Below, piece after piece: positions 26,074 through 35,180 of a stretch of 42,205 nucleotides of DNA. A program made the translations under genes and the position numbers. The notes below the pieces were generated by a model, which worked only from the letters and a program-made list of their open reading frames with translations, searched no databases and was not told the DNA's origin. Source of the DNA: UBA5109 sp964606735 (GTDB lineage: Bacteria > Pseudomonadota > Gammaproteobacteria > Pseudomonadales > Pseudohongiellaceae); NCBI GenBank assembly GCA_964606735.1, contig CAZSHI010000019.1, positions 1 through 42,205 of the forward strand. Reading direction: 5' to 3'. Positions within the stretch are counted from its first letter, which is position 1. Each line of letters begins with the position of its first letter.

Positions 26074-26074
26074 G

Positions 26075-27202
26075 CTAGACTAGTATTGTATGCAGGACCT
26101 GTGCATAGATTCTTGTCAGCTCATCGAGGTCACTTAGCAGAACATGTTCATTATTTTTATGGATAGAGGCATTGCAGGGACCAAGTTCAACGACCTGAGC
26201 GCCGCTTGGTGCAATGAAGCGACCATCACTGGTTCCACCACCAGTCGATAATTCGGCATGAATGCCGTTTACACTGGCAATACTATTTTGAACGGCCTCA
26301 GTCAGGATTCCTGAGGCTGTCAGGAATGGCTCACCAGACAATTGCCATTGAATTTCATAATCCTGAAAGTGCCGGTCAAATATTGCCTGTGTTTTCTCCA
26401 TCAATTCGTTGGCGCTCAGTTCGCTGGAATAACGGAAATTGAACAGCAGATTCAAATCGCTGGGAATAACATTGTTGGTTCCGTTGCCTGCCTGGATATT
26501 GGAAATTTGTAGAGACGTTGCAGGGAAATAGTCATTTCCACTGTCCCATTGATACTGTACAAATTCATTCAGTGCTGGCATAAAAGCATGGATGGGATTC
26601 AAGGCCAACTCAGGATATGCCACGTGTCCTTCTTTACCATGAACGGTCAAGGTCCCATTGAGAGAACCACGTCGACCATTTCTGATGATGTCTCCCAGCT
26701 GCTTTGCGCTGGATGGTTCGCCAACCAGGCAGTAATCTATCTGTTCATTGCGCTCCAGCAGACGCTGCATGACTTTGCGGGTGCCATCTATGGCATCACT
26801 TTCTTCATCACTGGTGATTAAGAAAGCGATTGAACCTGGATGATTCGGATTTGACGCAATGAAATTTTCACAGGCGCTGATCATCGCCGCAAGACTGCCT
26901 TTCATGTCAGCAGCGCCACGGCCGTAAAGGCGGCCATCGCGGATTTCGGGAGTAAAAGGATCGCTAAGCCAGTTCTCTCGGTCTCCGGCTGGAACAACAT
27001 CGGTATGTCCGGCAAAACAGAAGAGGGGAGCCTTGTCGCCACGTCTGGCCCAGAAATTACTGACCCTACCAAAGGGCATATGTTCAATCGTAAAGCCCAG
27101 TTTTTCCAGACGTCCGGCAAGTAGCTCCTGGCAGCCCTGGTCATCGGGACTGACAGAAGGGCGTGAGATTAACTCACAACAGAGCTCAAGCGTGTCGGAC
27201 AT
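26075..27202 (-). CDS. dapE: Succinyl-diaminopimelate desuccinylase
   Basis: 375 residues, the usual size. It hydrolyses N-succinyl-LL-diaminopimelate in lysine and cell-wall diaminopimelate synthesis. M20 metallopeptidase features are visible: FAGHTDVVPAGD with zinc ligand H66 and D68, GRGAADMKGS with bridging D99, SDEESDAIDG with catalytic E133 and ligand E134, STGGGTSDGRF, and a C-terminal NEHVLL histidine. The order dapD-dapE on the minus strand with a 17-bp gap indicates one operon with the next two upstream genes. The desuccinylase step follows DapD and the aminotransferase; no dapC is seen in the window. Confidence 0.97.
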   Translation of the reverse strand: MSDTLELCCELISRPSVSPDDQGCQELLAGRLEKLGFTIEHMPFGRVSNFWARRGDKAPLFCFAGHTDVVPAGDRENWLSDPFTPEIRDGRLYGRGAADMKGSLAAMISACENFIASNPNHPGSIAFLITSDEESDAIDGTRKVMQRLLERNEQIDYCLVGEPSSAKQLGDIIRNGRRGSLNGTLTVHGKEGHVAYPELALNPIHAFMPALNEFVQYQWDSGNDYFPATSLQISNIQAGNGTNNVIPSDLNLLFNFRYSSELSANELMEKTQAIFDRHFQDYEIQWQLSGEPFLTASGILTEAVQNSIASVNGIHAELSTGGGTSDGRFIAPSGAQVVELGPCNASIHKNNEHVLLSDLDELTRIYAQVLHTILV

Positions 27203-27219
27203 AGAATAATCCTGTTAGC

Positions 27220-28251
27220 TCAGTTGTGCGCATGCAATTCAGCATTCAACTCAATGCTGTTCAGGTTGGTCAGGCATTCAACTTGGCCGGTGGTCGAATT
27301 TCGTCGGAACAGTAAACCGCTTTTGCCTGACAGGTCCCGGGCTTTTACCAGGCCGAGGCTCTGCTGTTCTGTGTCCAGAACAGCAACCTTGGTGCCCGCA
27401 GTCAGAAAGAGTCCGGCTTCTATGGTGCAATTATCACCGAGGCTGATGCCGAGACCGGCATTGGCTCCTATAAGGCACTTTTCTCCGACAGATATTATCA
27501 CCTTGTTACCGCCAGACAGGGTGCCTAATATGCTGCATCCGCCACCCAGGTCGCTGCCTTTACCGACCAATACGCCTGCGGAGATGCGACCTTCAACCAT
27601 GGCTTCACCCATCGAGCCGGCATTAAAGTTAACAAAGCCTTCATGCATGATAGTGGTTCCCTCGCCAATATAGGCGCCAAGTCGCACTCTGGCAGTATCT
27701 GCAATACGGACGCCAGAGGGCACTACGTAATCAGTCATTTTAGGAAACTTGTCGACTGAATCGATTGACAGGTTTTTTCCTTGCAGTCGGGCTTCAAGCT
27801 GACGCTGGGGCAGCTCATGCAAGGCTATTGGGCCTGAGCTTGTCCAGGCCACATTGGGCAACAGGCTGAACATGCCATCCAAATTAAGTCCATGTGGCAG
27901 CACCAGGCGGTGAGATAAAAGATGCAGTTTCAAATAAACTTCTGGAACGGATTGAGGGGCTTCATCATTTTCCAGCACACAAAGCAATACCGGTTTTTTG
28001 CTGAGCAGAAGTGAAGACAGCAGGTTTATCATTGCCTGATTACCGCTGCCAGCGAAATTATCCAGTATCTGATTGAGTTGTGTGTTATCCAGCTCTATCT
28101 GAACATTGCCGTTCTGGTAATCAAGCGGCGTAAAAATGGCGGCCTGAATACCAGTGTCAGGGTTAAGCAGAGGCGCCGGATAATAGACTTCAAGCCATTT
28201 TCCATCCGCGTCTTTTGTTCCCAGCCCAAAAGCAAGACTAAAAATATTCAT
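27220..28251 (-). CDS. dapD: Tetrahydrodipicolinate N-succinyltransferase, long type
   Basis: 343 residues, the long DapD type of pseudomonads and relatives, not the 274-residue enterobacterial type. It transfers succinyl from succinyl-CoA to tetrahydrodipicolinate. The N-terminal region (1-175) is the type-specific domain; then comes a left-handed beta-helix of hexapeptide repeats (about 178-300: VPSGVRIADTARVRLGAYIG, GTTIMHEGFVNFNAGS, GGGCSILGTLSGGNKVIISVG, CLIGANAGLGISLGD). An AAGGAA site precedes the ATG. It lies 30 bp after the ArsC-like gene in the same direction. Confidence 0.97.
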   Translation of the reverse strand: MNIFSLAFGLGTKDADGKWLEVYYPAPLLNPDTGIQAAIFTPLDYQNGNVQIELDNTQLNQILDNFAGSGNQAMINLLSSLLLSKKPVLLCVLENDEAPQSVPEVYLKLHLLSHRLVLPHGLNLDGMFSLLPNVAWTSSGPIALHELPQRQLEARLQGKNLSIDSVDKFPKMTDYVVPSGVRIADTARVRLGAYIGEGTTIMHEGFVNFNAGSMGEAMVEGRISAGVLVGKGSDLGGGCSILGTLSGGNKVIISVGEKCLIGANAGLGISLGDNCTIEAGLFLTAGTKVAVLDTEQQSLGLVKARDLSGKSGLLFRRNSTTGQVECLTNLNSIELNAELHAHN

Positions 28252-28281
28252 GATTCATTCCTTCCTGCAAAAACCGCGGCA

Positions 28282-28629
28282 TTATAGCAGGCTTTCATAT
28301 TCACTTTGATCAAAACCACACAGGATCTTTTCTCCTGTTTCCAGAATAGGGCGTTTAATGATGGATGGCTGTGACTGCATAAGCTGTAAAGCAGTCTTTT
28401 TATTCATCGACTGTTTGATCTCCTCGCTAAGATTACGCCAGGTCGTGCCGCGACGGTTAATGAGTTTTTCATAACCCAGTGCCGTGCACCAGTCTTGCAG
28501 TTTGTTCTGGTTCACCCCCAGTTTTTTGTAATCATGAAAGCTGTATGCGACCTGTCGCGCATCGAGAAAACGTCGAGCTTTTTTGATGCTGTCACAGTTG
28601 GGGATGCCATACATGACTATCTTGTTCAT
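28282..28629 (-). CDS. ArsC/Spx-like thioredoxin-fold reductase
   Basis: 115 residues of the ArsC/YffB family: IPNCDSIKKARRFLD holds the single N-terminal Cys (C13, as in NCD), followed by YSFHDYKK and the family's IKRPILE segment (about 91-97). YffB-type proteins are uncharacterised glutathione-linked reductases; there is no sign of arsenate resistance genes here. The ATG overlaps the glnD stop codon by 4 nt (ATGA). A similar gene beside dapD is seen in pseudomonads, so the context is ordinary. Confidence 0.9.
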   Translation of the reverse strand: MNKIVMYGIPNCDSIKKARRFLDARQVAYSFHDYKKLGVNQNKLQDWCTALGYEKLINRRGTTWRNLSEEIKQSMNKKTALQLMQSQPSIIKRPILETGEKILCGFDQSEYESLL

Positions 28630-31304
28630 GCTGCGTTCAATGTTGCATCGAGGATCTGTTTTATCTCAGCTTCAAGTTCTTTTGCTTTGTTCATGTCGGT
28701 AATAGGCCTGTCCTGGTTGTCAGTAATGAAAAAGACGTCTTCAACGTTTTCCCCGAGTGTGGTGATTTTTGCATTATGCAGAATGATATTTTTCTGTACA
28801 AAAATATTCGCCACCTTTGCCAGTAGTCCAGGCCGGTCCGGACAGAGAACTTCGAGGACTGAATAGGGAAGGTTTTCCGGATTGGTAAAACTGGTTTCTG
28901 TCGCATGGGTGAAATGACGAAGTTGTCGGGAAGTGTGTGCTTTCTTGACACTGCTTTTTTCGACGGGCACTGCATATTTTTCAAGCATGTCTTTTATCTC
29001 CAGCATACGTTCCGAATTCTTTTTGATGGGTGTTCCATCGGTCTCAAGGATCATGAAAGTCAGCAGAGCCTTGTTAGAAGCAGTTTGGTAAATACGAGCA
29101 TTCTGAATATTAAGATTCAGACGATCAAAAGCATTGGCCACATTGGCAAACAGAAAGTGAGTATTCTGGGTATAGATAAAAACTTGAGTGGCGCCTTCAA
29201 ATTGGTGCTCAGTGCTGTTATTGATCAGAATTAGCGGGTTGTCAGAATCATGTTTGGCAATAGCCAGGGTCTGGCGGGCTATATCTTCGGGGCTTTCTCG
29301 CAAAAAATAATCCTCACTGGGTTTGTCCCATGTCGCCAGTGCCTGCTTCTTGCTCATATTTTTTGTTTCCAGAATTTCAAGGGCCTGGTACTGGTTTTCA
29401 CGAATGCGGGAATGCTTGTCGACAACCTGTTCCATGCCCAGACTGAGAACTCGTTTTGTGGATTGGTATAGCTGGCTTAACAGTGCGGCTCGCCAGGCAT
29501 TCCAGAGGCTTGGATTGGTTGCATTGATATCGGCAACGGTCAGTGTGTATAAATAATCCAGTCGGGTCTGGTCGGCCACTAACTGAGCAAAGTCCTTGAT
29601 GACATCGGGGTCCTGGATATCCTTGCGCTGGGCTATGCTCGACATCAACAGGTGGTTCTTCACCAGCCAGCCAACCAGCGCAGTATCCCATTTGCCCAGG
29701 TAATGTCGCTGGCAGAAAGCTTCGGCATCCTTGACGCCAAGTTCTGAATGGTCTCCGCCACGCCCTTTGGCGATATCATGATACAGACCGGCGATATACA
29801 GTAATTCGACTTTGGGCAGTGTTTTCACGATTCGTGAGGCCAGAGGGAAACGTTCAGCGGCTTCAGGATGATGCAGACGTCGCATGTTTTCCACAACTTG
29901 TAAGGTATGATCGTCGACGGTATAGATGTGAAAGAGATCATGCTGCATCTGACCGATTACACGTCCGAATTCCGGAAGGTAGGCGCCCAGGATGCCATAA
30001 CGCTTCATTTGGCGCAGGCGTGTGACCATTTTATATGGTGAGCGCAAGAGTTCCATAAACAGGCTGGTATTGCGAATATCATTACGGAACTTGTTGTCAA
30101 TAAGTTGGCGGCCGTTGCGGATCATGCGAATGGTCGATGCCCGGATCCCTTTGATCTTAGGATCCTGGGCATAGAGCATAAAAATCTCAATCAAGGCAAA
30201 AGGTGATTGTCTGAAAACACGTGAATGAACGGCTTCAAGATAGTCGTTTCGAATCTGAAAACGTGCGTTCAGTGTCAGAATTCTGGCTTTCTCCTTGGAG
30301 CGAATAATCTCCTCATCGAACAGTTGCAGCAGCACATCATTTAGTTCGCGCAAAGTCATGACGCTGCGATAGTACTCCTTCATCAACTTTTCAATAGCGA
30401 GGCTGTTTTTGTCGTCCTTGAAATCAAAAATTTCAGCCAGTTTGCGTTGATGCTCAAACAGCAAGCGGTCTTCTTTGCGTCGGGTAAGCATGTGCAGTCC
30501 GTAACGCAAAGACCAGAGAAAATTTCGTCCTTTGATCAGGTCGAGGTATTCATTTTTTTGCAGAAAGCCCCTTTCAACAAGTTCCTGAAAATCCGATGCG
30601 CCAAAATAATGCTTGCTGATCCAGCCGATGGTCTGAATATCACGCAAACCGCCTGGAGCAACTTTCAGATTGGGCTCAAGGGCATAGTCGATATCATCAT
30701 ATTTGGCATGGCGGGCAATCTGTTCCTGGCGTTTGGCGCTGAAGAACTTTTTCGGTTCCCAAGTTTTTTTCTTGCCGACTTCGAGCATGAGCTTTTTGTG
30801 CAAGTTTTTATTACCGCAGATGATCCGGGATTCCAGCAGTGCTGTTGCAATGGTGATATCCCTGGCGGCTTCTTGCTTGCTTTCATTGATACTGCGAACA
30901 CTTTGCGCAATTTCCAGATTGATATCCCAAAGAAAAGTCAGGAATTTCTCGATATTAACCTTATATTTTTTGGCGTTGTTTCTGGCTAGCAGGATCTGGA
31001 TGTCGATATCGGAATAGGGGTGTAATTCGCCTCGGCCATAACCGCCGACAGCCAGCAGGGCAATATCATCGGCATCCTTCCAGTCATACTGTTGCCAGGC
31101 TTCACGCATTAGCTGATCGATAAACTGGGTTAATTCAGCAATGATTTGCTCAATGTTTCCTTTAGCTCTGAATTTCTCATCCAGTTTAAGCCGGGTTTCC
31201 ATGATGGCTTGCCGGAAGCATTTGATAACCGAGTCGGTACTTTTTAGCTCACGTCTAAACTGTTTGAGGTCGAAAACACCGGAGGTGACGACATTGGCAG
31301 ACAT
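28626..31304 (-). CDS. glnD: Bifunctional PII uridylyltransferase / uridylyl-removing enzyme
   Basis: 892 residues, full length. It senses glutamine and modifies the PII proteins that control nitrogen assimilation. Domains: nucleotidyltransferase (about 60-330) with GGYGRGELHPYSDIDIQIL at 87-105 (catalytic DxD), a PII-uridylyltransferase helical region, an HD hydrolase domain (about 470-590, YHDIAKGRGGDHSELG), and two C-terminal ACT domains (about 700-780 and 812-885, the latter SVLEVLCPDRPGLLAKVANIF). The ATG overlaps the last base of the map stop codon (TAATG), so it is coupled to map. Confidence 0.97.
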   Translation of the reverse strand: MSANVVTSGVFDLKQFRRELKSTDSVIKCFRQAIMETRLKLDEKFRAKGNIEQIIAELTQFIDQLMREAWQQYDWKDADDIALLAVGGYGRGELHPYSDIDIQILLARNNAKKYKVNIEKFLTFLWDINLEIAQSVRSINESKQEAARDITIATALLESRIICGNKNLHKKLMLEVGKKKTWEPKKFFSAKRQEQIARHAKYDDIDYALEPNLKVAPGGLRDIQTIGWISKHYFGASDFQELVERGFLQKNEYLDLIKGRNFLWSLRYGLHMLTRRKEDRLLFEHQRKLAEIFDFKDDKNSLAIEKLMKEYYRSVMTLRELNDVLLQLFDEEIIRSKEKARILTLNARFQIRNDYLEAVHSRVFRQSPFALIEIFMLYAQDPKIKGIRASTIRMIRNGRQLIDNKFRNDIRNTSLFMELLRSPYKMVTRLRQMKRYGILGAYLPEFGRVIGQMQHDLFHIYTVDDHTLQVVENMRRLHHPEAAERFPLASRIVKTLPKVELLYIAGLYHDIAKGRGGDHSELGVKDAEAFCQRHYLGKWDTALVGWLVKNHLLMSSIAQRKDIQDPDVIKDFAQLVADQTRLDYLYTLTVADINATNPSLWNAWRAALLSQLYQSTKRVLSLGMEQVVDKHSRIRENQYQALEILETKNMSKKQALATWDKPSEDYFLRESPEDIARQTLAIAKHDSDNPLILINNSTEHQFEGATQVFIYTQNTHFLFANVANAFDRLNLNIQNARIYQTASNKALLTFMILETDGTPIKKNSERMLEIKDMLEKYAVPVEKSSVKKAHTSRQLRHFTHATETSFTNPENLPYSVLEVLCPDRPGLLAKVANIFVQKNIILHNAKITTLGENVEDVFFITDNQDRPITDMNKAKELEAEIKQILDATLNAA

Positions 31305-32077
31305 TAAAAGCTCTCTTCCTGCCGTCTGGTAAGGACTTCACAGCCATTTTCGAGTACAGCGAGGGTATGTTCCCATTGTGCTGACAGGCGCCTGTCCTTG
31401 GTGGTGACTGTCCAGCCATCTTTTTTGGAAAGGCGGGTAAAGCGGCTGCCAGCATTGATCATGGGCTCGATGGTGAAGGTCATGCCAGGTTTCAGCTCTA
31501 GACCGGTTCCTGGTTTCCCGTAATGAAGAACCTGCGGCTCTTCATGGAAAACCCGGCCGATACCGTGACCACAGTATTCCCTGACAACCGAATAATGACG
31601 TTTTTCAGCATATTCCTGAATCGCATGACCAATATCCCCCAACTGAACCCCGGGTTTTACCATATCGATGGCAAGGTAGAGAGCTTCCTGAGTGGTGTCC
31701 ACCAGTCGTCTGGCGTGTTGGGGAACCTCGCCCACCAGAAACATCTTACTGGTATCACCGTGAAAGCCGTTCTTTATCACTGTGATGTCAATATTAACGA
31801 TATCGCCGTCTTTGAGAAGCTTGTCATCACTGGGAATTCCGTGGCATATCACATGATTAACGGAGGTGCAGATGGATTTGGGGAAGCCGTGATAATTCAG
31901 TGGGGCAGGAATGGCGGCCTGTTGCTTGACGATATAGTCGTGGCAAATTCGGTCCAATTCTCCAGTACTGATTCCTGCTTGAACGTGAGGCTCAATCATC
32001 TCCAGGACTTCAGCAGCCAGACGGCCAGAGACCCGCATCAGATCGATTTCTTCCGGGCTTTTGATGCTGATTGCCAT
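31304..32077 (-). CDS. map: Type I methionine aminopeptidase
   Basis: 257 residues. It removes the initiator methionine from nascent proteins in the cytoplasm. Metal ligands of the pita-bread fold are recognisable: NIDITVIKNGFHGDTSKMF (two Asp), GHGIGRVFHEEPQVLHYG (His), FTIEPMIN (Glu) and TVTTKDRRLSAQWEHTLAV (Glu in WEH). It starts the minus-strand run map-glnD-arsC-like-dapD-dapE and diverges from rpsB by 257 bp, the usual arrangement in gammaproteobacteria. Confidence 0.97.
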   Translation of the reverse strand: MAISIKSPEEIDLMRVSGRLAAEVLEMIEPHVQAGISTGELDRICHDYIVKQQAAIPAPLNYHGFPKSICTSVNHVICHGIPSDDKLLKDGDIVNIDITVIKNGFHGDTSKMFLVGEVPQHARRLVDTTQEALYLAIDMVKPGVQLGDIGHAIQEYAEKRHYSVVREYCGHGIGRVFHEEPQVLHYGKPGTGLELKPGMTFTIEPMINAGSRFTRLSKKDGWTVTTKDRRLSAQWEHTLAVLENGCEVLTRRQEESF

Positions 32078-32180
32078 AAAATGCGTGGATTGTTTAAAGG
32101 ACCTAATTCTAGAGTATCTGCAGCGCCGATGTATAGCGCCTGAAGCCCCTGCAATTCAGCTTTATGTTGCTGAGACTTTA

Positions 32181-32189
32181 TGGTATAAA
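32181..32189 (+). promoter_or_regulatory. Extended -10 element of the rpsB promoter
   Basis: TGGTATAAA fits an extended -10 (TGnTATAAT with one mismatch). The matching -35 at 32161-32166 (TTTATG) is poor. Transcription from near 32196 would begin at the leader hairpin and give a 5' UTR of about 140 nt. Confidence 0.4.
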
Positions 32190-32195
32190 GCCGCT

Positions 32196-32324
32196 CACTT
32201 TCCGGCATTGCCGGAGAGTGTTAAATAAATTAATAACGTCACACATATATCGACACATGTTCCCGGGTGCCTTGCGACACAGTCGTTGGGTTAGGTTCAT
32301 GGGATATATGGAGGCCTAACCCAA
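32196..32324 (+). promoter_or_regulatory. rpsB leader with two hairpins, probable S2 autoregulatory element
   Basis: The leader has a hairpin of 11 bp, one of them a wobble (32196-32206 with 32210-32220), and a 10-bp perfect stem, TTGGGTTAGG (32286-32295) with CCTAACCCAA (32315-32324), directly against the AAAGGA ribosome-binding site at 32323-32328. In E. coli the rpsB leader is a known target of repression by S2. Position and structure fit; I assign it by analogy. Confidence 0.55.
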
Positions 32325-32334
32325 AGGACATATT

Positions 32335-33378
32335 ATGAGTACTGCTAGCATGAAAGACATGCTGAAGGCGGGTGTGCACTTCGGCCATCAATGTCGCTAC
32401 TGGAATCCGAAAATGGAACCCTATATTTTTGGAGCCCGCAACAAAATCCATATCATCAACCTCGAACACACGTTGCCTGCATTTAATCAGGCCCTGTCTC
32501 AGGTCAAGCAGATGACCGAAAGAGGTCAGAAAATTCTTTTTGTTGGCACCAAAAGAGCAGCCAGCAAGATTGTGAAAGAAGAAGCAAGCCGGGCTGGTAT
32601 GCCTTATGTTGATCAGCGCTGGCTGGGCGGCATGCTAACCAACTATAAAACCATTCGTGCATCGGTGAGACGCCTGAAAGAGCTTGAAGCTCAAACGACG
32701 GATGGAACCTTTGCCAAACTCACCAAAAAAGAAGCCCTGATGCGAAGCAGGGATCTTGAAAAACTGGAAAAAAGTATCGGCGGGATCAAGAACATGGGTG
32801 GTTTACCTGATGCCTTGTTTGTTATTGATGTAGACCATGAGCGAATTGCGGTCACTGAAGCTAATAAAATAGGCATTCCGGTGATTGGTATCGTGGATAC
32901 CAACAGCAATCCGGATGGCGTGGATTATGTGATCCCAGGCAACGATGATGCCATCAGGGCTATTCATCTGTATGTGAGTTCAATTGCTGATGCCTGTATT
33001 GCCGGCAAAGGCGATGCCGATGTGCGTGCTGCCAGCAAAAATGAGTTTGTTGAGGAAGTCGATGAAAAAGCCAAAGCCAAAGGTGATGGTGGCCCCAAAG
33101 TGACCGTAAAAGCCAAAGCTAAAGCCAAGGCAGATTCGGAAACGGAAACGGCTACAGAAGAACCTGCCGGTGAAACCAAGGCAGCAGCTGAGGAGAAAGC
33201 AGATTCAGGCGAGGAAGCAAAAGTAGCGCCCAAGGCCAAGGCTAAAGCGAAAGCAAAAGCAAAAGCTGCACCCAAGGCCAAAGCCAAAGCAGCACCAAAG
33301 GCTAAAGCCAAAGCTGCGCCAAAGGCGAAAGCCAAGGCGAAGGCTAAAGCCAAAGCAGCAGACAAAAAAGAAGGCTGA
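32335..33378 (+). CDS. rpsB: 30S ribosomal protein S2 with long Lys/Ala-rich tail
   Basis: 347 residues against about 240-250 for ordinary S2. Residues 1-232 are a normal S2 (MKDMLKAGVHFGHQCRYWNPKM, RWLGGMLTNYKTIRAS, GLPDALFVIDVDHERIAVTEA, IPVIGIVDTN). From about 240 the sequence becomes KAKAKGDGGPKVTV, then an acidic stretch (SETETATEEPAGETKAAAEE) and finally 80 residues of KAKA and APKAKAKA repeats, like histone H1 or AlgP tails. The frame is intact and the codons alternate AAA/AAG and GCN, so it is not a simple artefact. S2 binds the 30S subunit near S1 and the mRNA exit. The gene heads the rpsB-tsf-pyrH-frr run. Confidence 0.96.
   Translation: MSTASMKDMLKAGVHFGHQCRYWNPKMEPYIFGARNKIHIINLEHTLPAFNQALSQVKQMTERGQKILFVGTKRAASKIVKEEASRAGMPYVDQRWLGGMLTNYKTIRASVRRLKELEAQTTDGTFAKLTKKEALMRSRDLEKLEKSIGGIKNMGGLPDALFVIDVDHERIAVTEANKIGIPVIGIVDTNSNPDGVDYVIPGNDDAIRAIHLYVSSIADACIAGKGDADVRAASKNEFVEEVDEKAKAKGDGGPKVTVKAKAKAKADSETETATEEPAGETKAAAEEKADSGEEAKVAPKAKAKAKAKAKAAPKAKAKAAPKAKAKAAPKAKAKAKAKAKAADKKEG
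33220..33360 (+). repeat. Low-complexity tandem repeat coding the S2 tail
   Basis: The sequence is dominated by AARGCY units (Lys-Ala codons) punctuated by GCACCAAAG-like Ala-Pro-Lys blocks at intervals of 24 nt (for example near 33265, 33289 and 33313). It encodes the APKAKAKA repeats of S2. Such a tract is prone to length change. Confidence 0.8.
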
Positions 33379-33392
33379 TATCCATGAAGTGA

Positions 33393-33415
33393 AGGGAAAG
33401 CATCGGGCTTTCCCT
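33393..33415 (+). terminator. rpsB-tsf intergenic hairpin (attenuator-like)
   Basis: AGGGAAAGC (33393-33401) pairs perfectly with GCTTTCCCT (33407-33415) around ATCGG. No T run follows. It lies between the rpsB stop and the tsf start, where E. coli also has a partial attenuator, and may lower tsf readthrough or stabilise the rpsB mRNA. Confidence 0.5.
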
Positions 33416-33499
33416 CTCAGCTTAAACTTACGGTACAGACCGTTGTCAAAGCTGGGTAACTTGTACAGAAATACGCAATTGCAGTGAAGGAGCCGAAAT

Positions 33500-34366
33500 A
33501 TGGCGGAAATTACAGCAGCATTAGTAAAAGAATTACGGGAAAGAACCGGGCTTGGCATGATGGATTGCAAGAAAGCCCTGATGGCAGCCAATGGCGATAT
33601 GGATCAGGCTATTGAGGATCTGCGTAAAGAAGGCGGCCTCAAAGCAGCCAAGAAAGCAGGCCGTACGGCAGCAGAAGGTCTGGTGCTGGTCAAAGTAGCC
33701 AGTGATAACAGCAAGGGTGTGATGCTGGAAGTTAACAGCGAAACTGACTTTGCAGCCAGAGAGGAAAATTTCGCCACGTTCGCCAGACAGGTGCTGGATG
33801 CCAGCTTCGAGAAAGAAGAAGCGGATGTGGAAAAACTGATGGATGGTGAATTGGAGGCTGCCCGATTGGCTCTGGTTCAGAAAATCGGTGAAAACATCAC
33901 GGTCCGGCGCATTGCCGTTGCTGCAGAAGAAGGGCATGTGGTTGGATCCTATGTGCATTCCAATGACAAAATTGCCGTTCTGGTGACACTTAAAGGTGGC
34001 GACGAAGCACTGGCCAAGGATATTGCCATGCATGTGGCTGCAGTAAACCCTATGGTCGTCAAAGCTGAAGATGTCCCGGCCGAGGTGTTGAGCAAGGAAA
34101 GTGAAATTTATACTGCGCAGGCAGCCGAAAGTGGTAAGCCGGCGGATATTGTTGAAAAAATGGTTAGTGGTCGCCTGAAGAAATTCATTGCTGAAGTGAC
34201 ATTGACCGAGCAGCCTTTTGTTAAAGATCCTGATGTAAAAATCAGCAAACTGCTGGCAGATGCCAATGCGGAAATCGTCAGTTTTACCCGCTTTGAAGTT
34301 GGTGAGGGTATTGAAAAGCAGACTGTTGATTTTGCTGCTGAAGTAGCAGAACAGTTAAAAGGGTAA
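33500..34366 (+). CDS. tsf: Translation elongation factor Ts
   Basis: 288 residues, normal length. It exchanges GDP for GTP on EF-Tu. The N-terminal UBA-like domain (VKELRERTGLGMMDCKKALMAANGDMDQAIEDLRK, 9-43) and the core with LVLVKVASDNSKGVMLEVNSETDFAAREENF (the TDF contact to EF-Tu) are both clear, followed by the DPDVKISKLL region near the C-terminus. A GGAG ribosome-binding site sits before the ATG. It follows rpsB after a 121-bp spacer with a hairpin. Confidence 0.98.
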   Translation: MAEITAALVKELRERTGLGMMDCKKALMAANGDMDQAIEDLRKEGGLKAAKKAGRTAAEGLVLVKVASDNSKGVMLEVNSETDFAAREENFATFARQVLDASFEKEEADVEKLMDGELEAARLALVQKIGENITVRRIAVAAEEGHVVGSYVHSNDKIAVLVTLKGGDEALAKDIAMHVAAVNPMVVKAEDVPAEVLSKESEIYTAQAAESGKPADIVEKMVSGRLKKFIAEVTLTEQPFVKDPDVKISKLLADANAEIVSFTRFEVGEGIEKQTVDFAAEVAEQLKG

Positions 34367-34425
34367 GATTAAATCACCCCATACAGCGATTCAGGTCCTG
34401 GCAGCACACTAGCTTGAGATAATCA

Positions 34426-35151
34426 ATGAGCACCAAGATTCGCAAATACGACAGAATACTACTCAAACTCAGCGGTGAAGCGCTTACTGGAACGGCCGAC
34501 TTCGGTATCGACCCAAAAGTGCTTGACCACATGGCGCTTGAGATAGGGCAGTTGGTGGAAATTGGTGTTCAGGTTGGCATGGTTATCGGTGGGGGCAATT
34601 TGTTCCGTGGGGCAGCCTTGCATGAAGCCGGTATGGAGCGGGTAACCGGTGATCACATGGGTATGCTGGCTACCGTGATGAATGCCCTGGCCATGCGTGA
34701 TGCTTTGGAGCGGGCCAATATTCCTACCCGTGTCATGTCAGCAATCCCAATGAGTGGTGTAGTTGAGCACTATGATCGTAGAACTGCCATCCGGCATCTG
34801 AAAGATGGCGATGTAGTCATCTTTTCAGCCGGTACAGGCAATCCCTTTTTTACCACGGATTCTGCAGCCTGCTTGCGCGGCATTGAAATCGATGCCGATT
34901 TGGTACTAAAAGCAACCAAAGTAGATGGTGTTTATTCTGATGATCCGATGAAAAATCCGGAGGCTGAAAAATATGATCGCCTTAGTTATGATGAAATTCT
35001 TGAGAAAAAACTGGGTGTGATGGATTTAACGGCAATTTGCCTAAGTCGTGATCACAATTTGCCAGTCAGGGTTTTCAATATGAGCAAAAAGAAAGCCTTG
35101 TTCAATATCCTGGTAGGTGAAGAAGAGGGTACGCTCATTGAGGCTAACTAA
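34426..35151 (+). CDS. pyrH: UMP kinase
   Basis: 241 residues, as in other bacteria. It phosphorylates UMP to UDP for nucleotide synthesis. Amino-acid-kinase-fold motifs: ILLKLSGEALTG (11-22), GMVIGGGNLFRG (51-62), GMLATVMNALAMRDALE, IFSAGTGNPFFTTDSAA (about 137-153) and KATKVDGVYSDDP. It lies 59 bp after tsf in the standard order and is likely co-transcribed. Confidence 0.98.
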   Translation: MSTKIRKYDRILLKLSGEALTGTADFGIDPKVLDHMALEIGQLVEIGVQVGMVIGGGNLFRGAALHEAGMERVTGDHMGMLATVMNALAMRDALERANIPTRVMSAIPMSGVVEHYDRRTAIRHLKDGDVVIFSAGTGNPFFTTDSAACLRGIEIDADLVLKATKVDGVYSDDPMKNPEAEKYDRLSYDEILEKKLGVMDLTAICLSRDHNLPVRVFNMSKKKALFNILVGEEEGTLIEAN

Positions 35152-35180
35152 CGCCTTAGCAAAGCTTGAGGAGGCACGAA

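Noticed and set aside
32964..33365. 133-residue Ala-rich minus-strand frame
   Set aside because: It is antisense to the Lys/Ala repeat tail of S2, whose frame continues directly from the S2 body.
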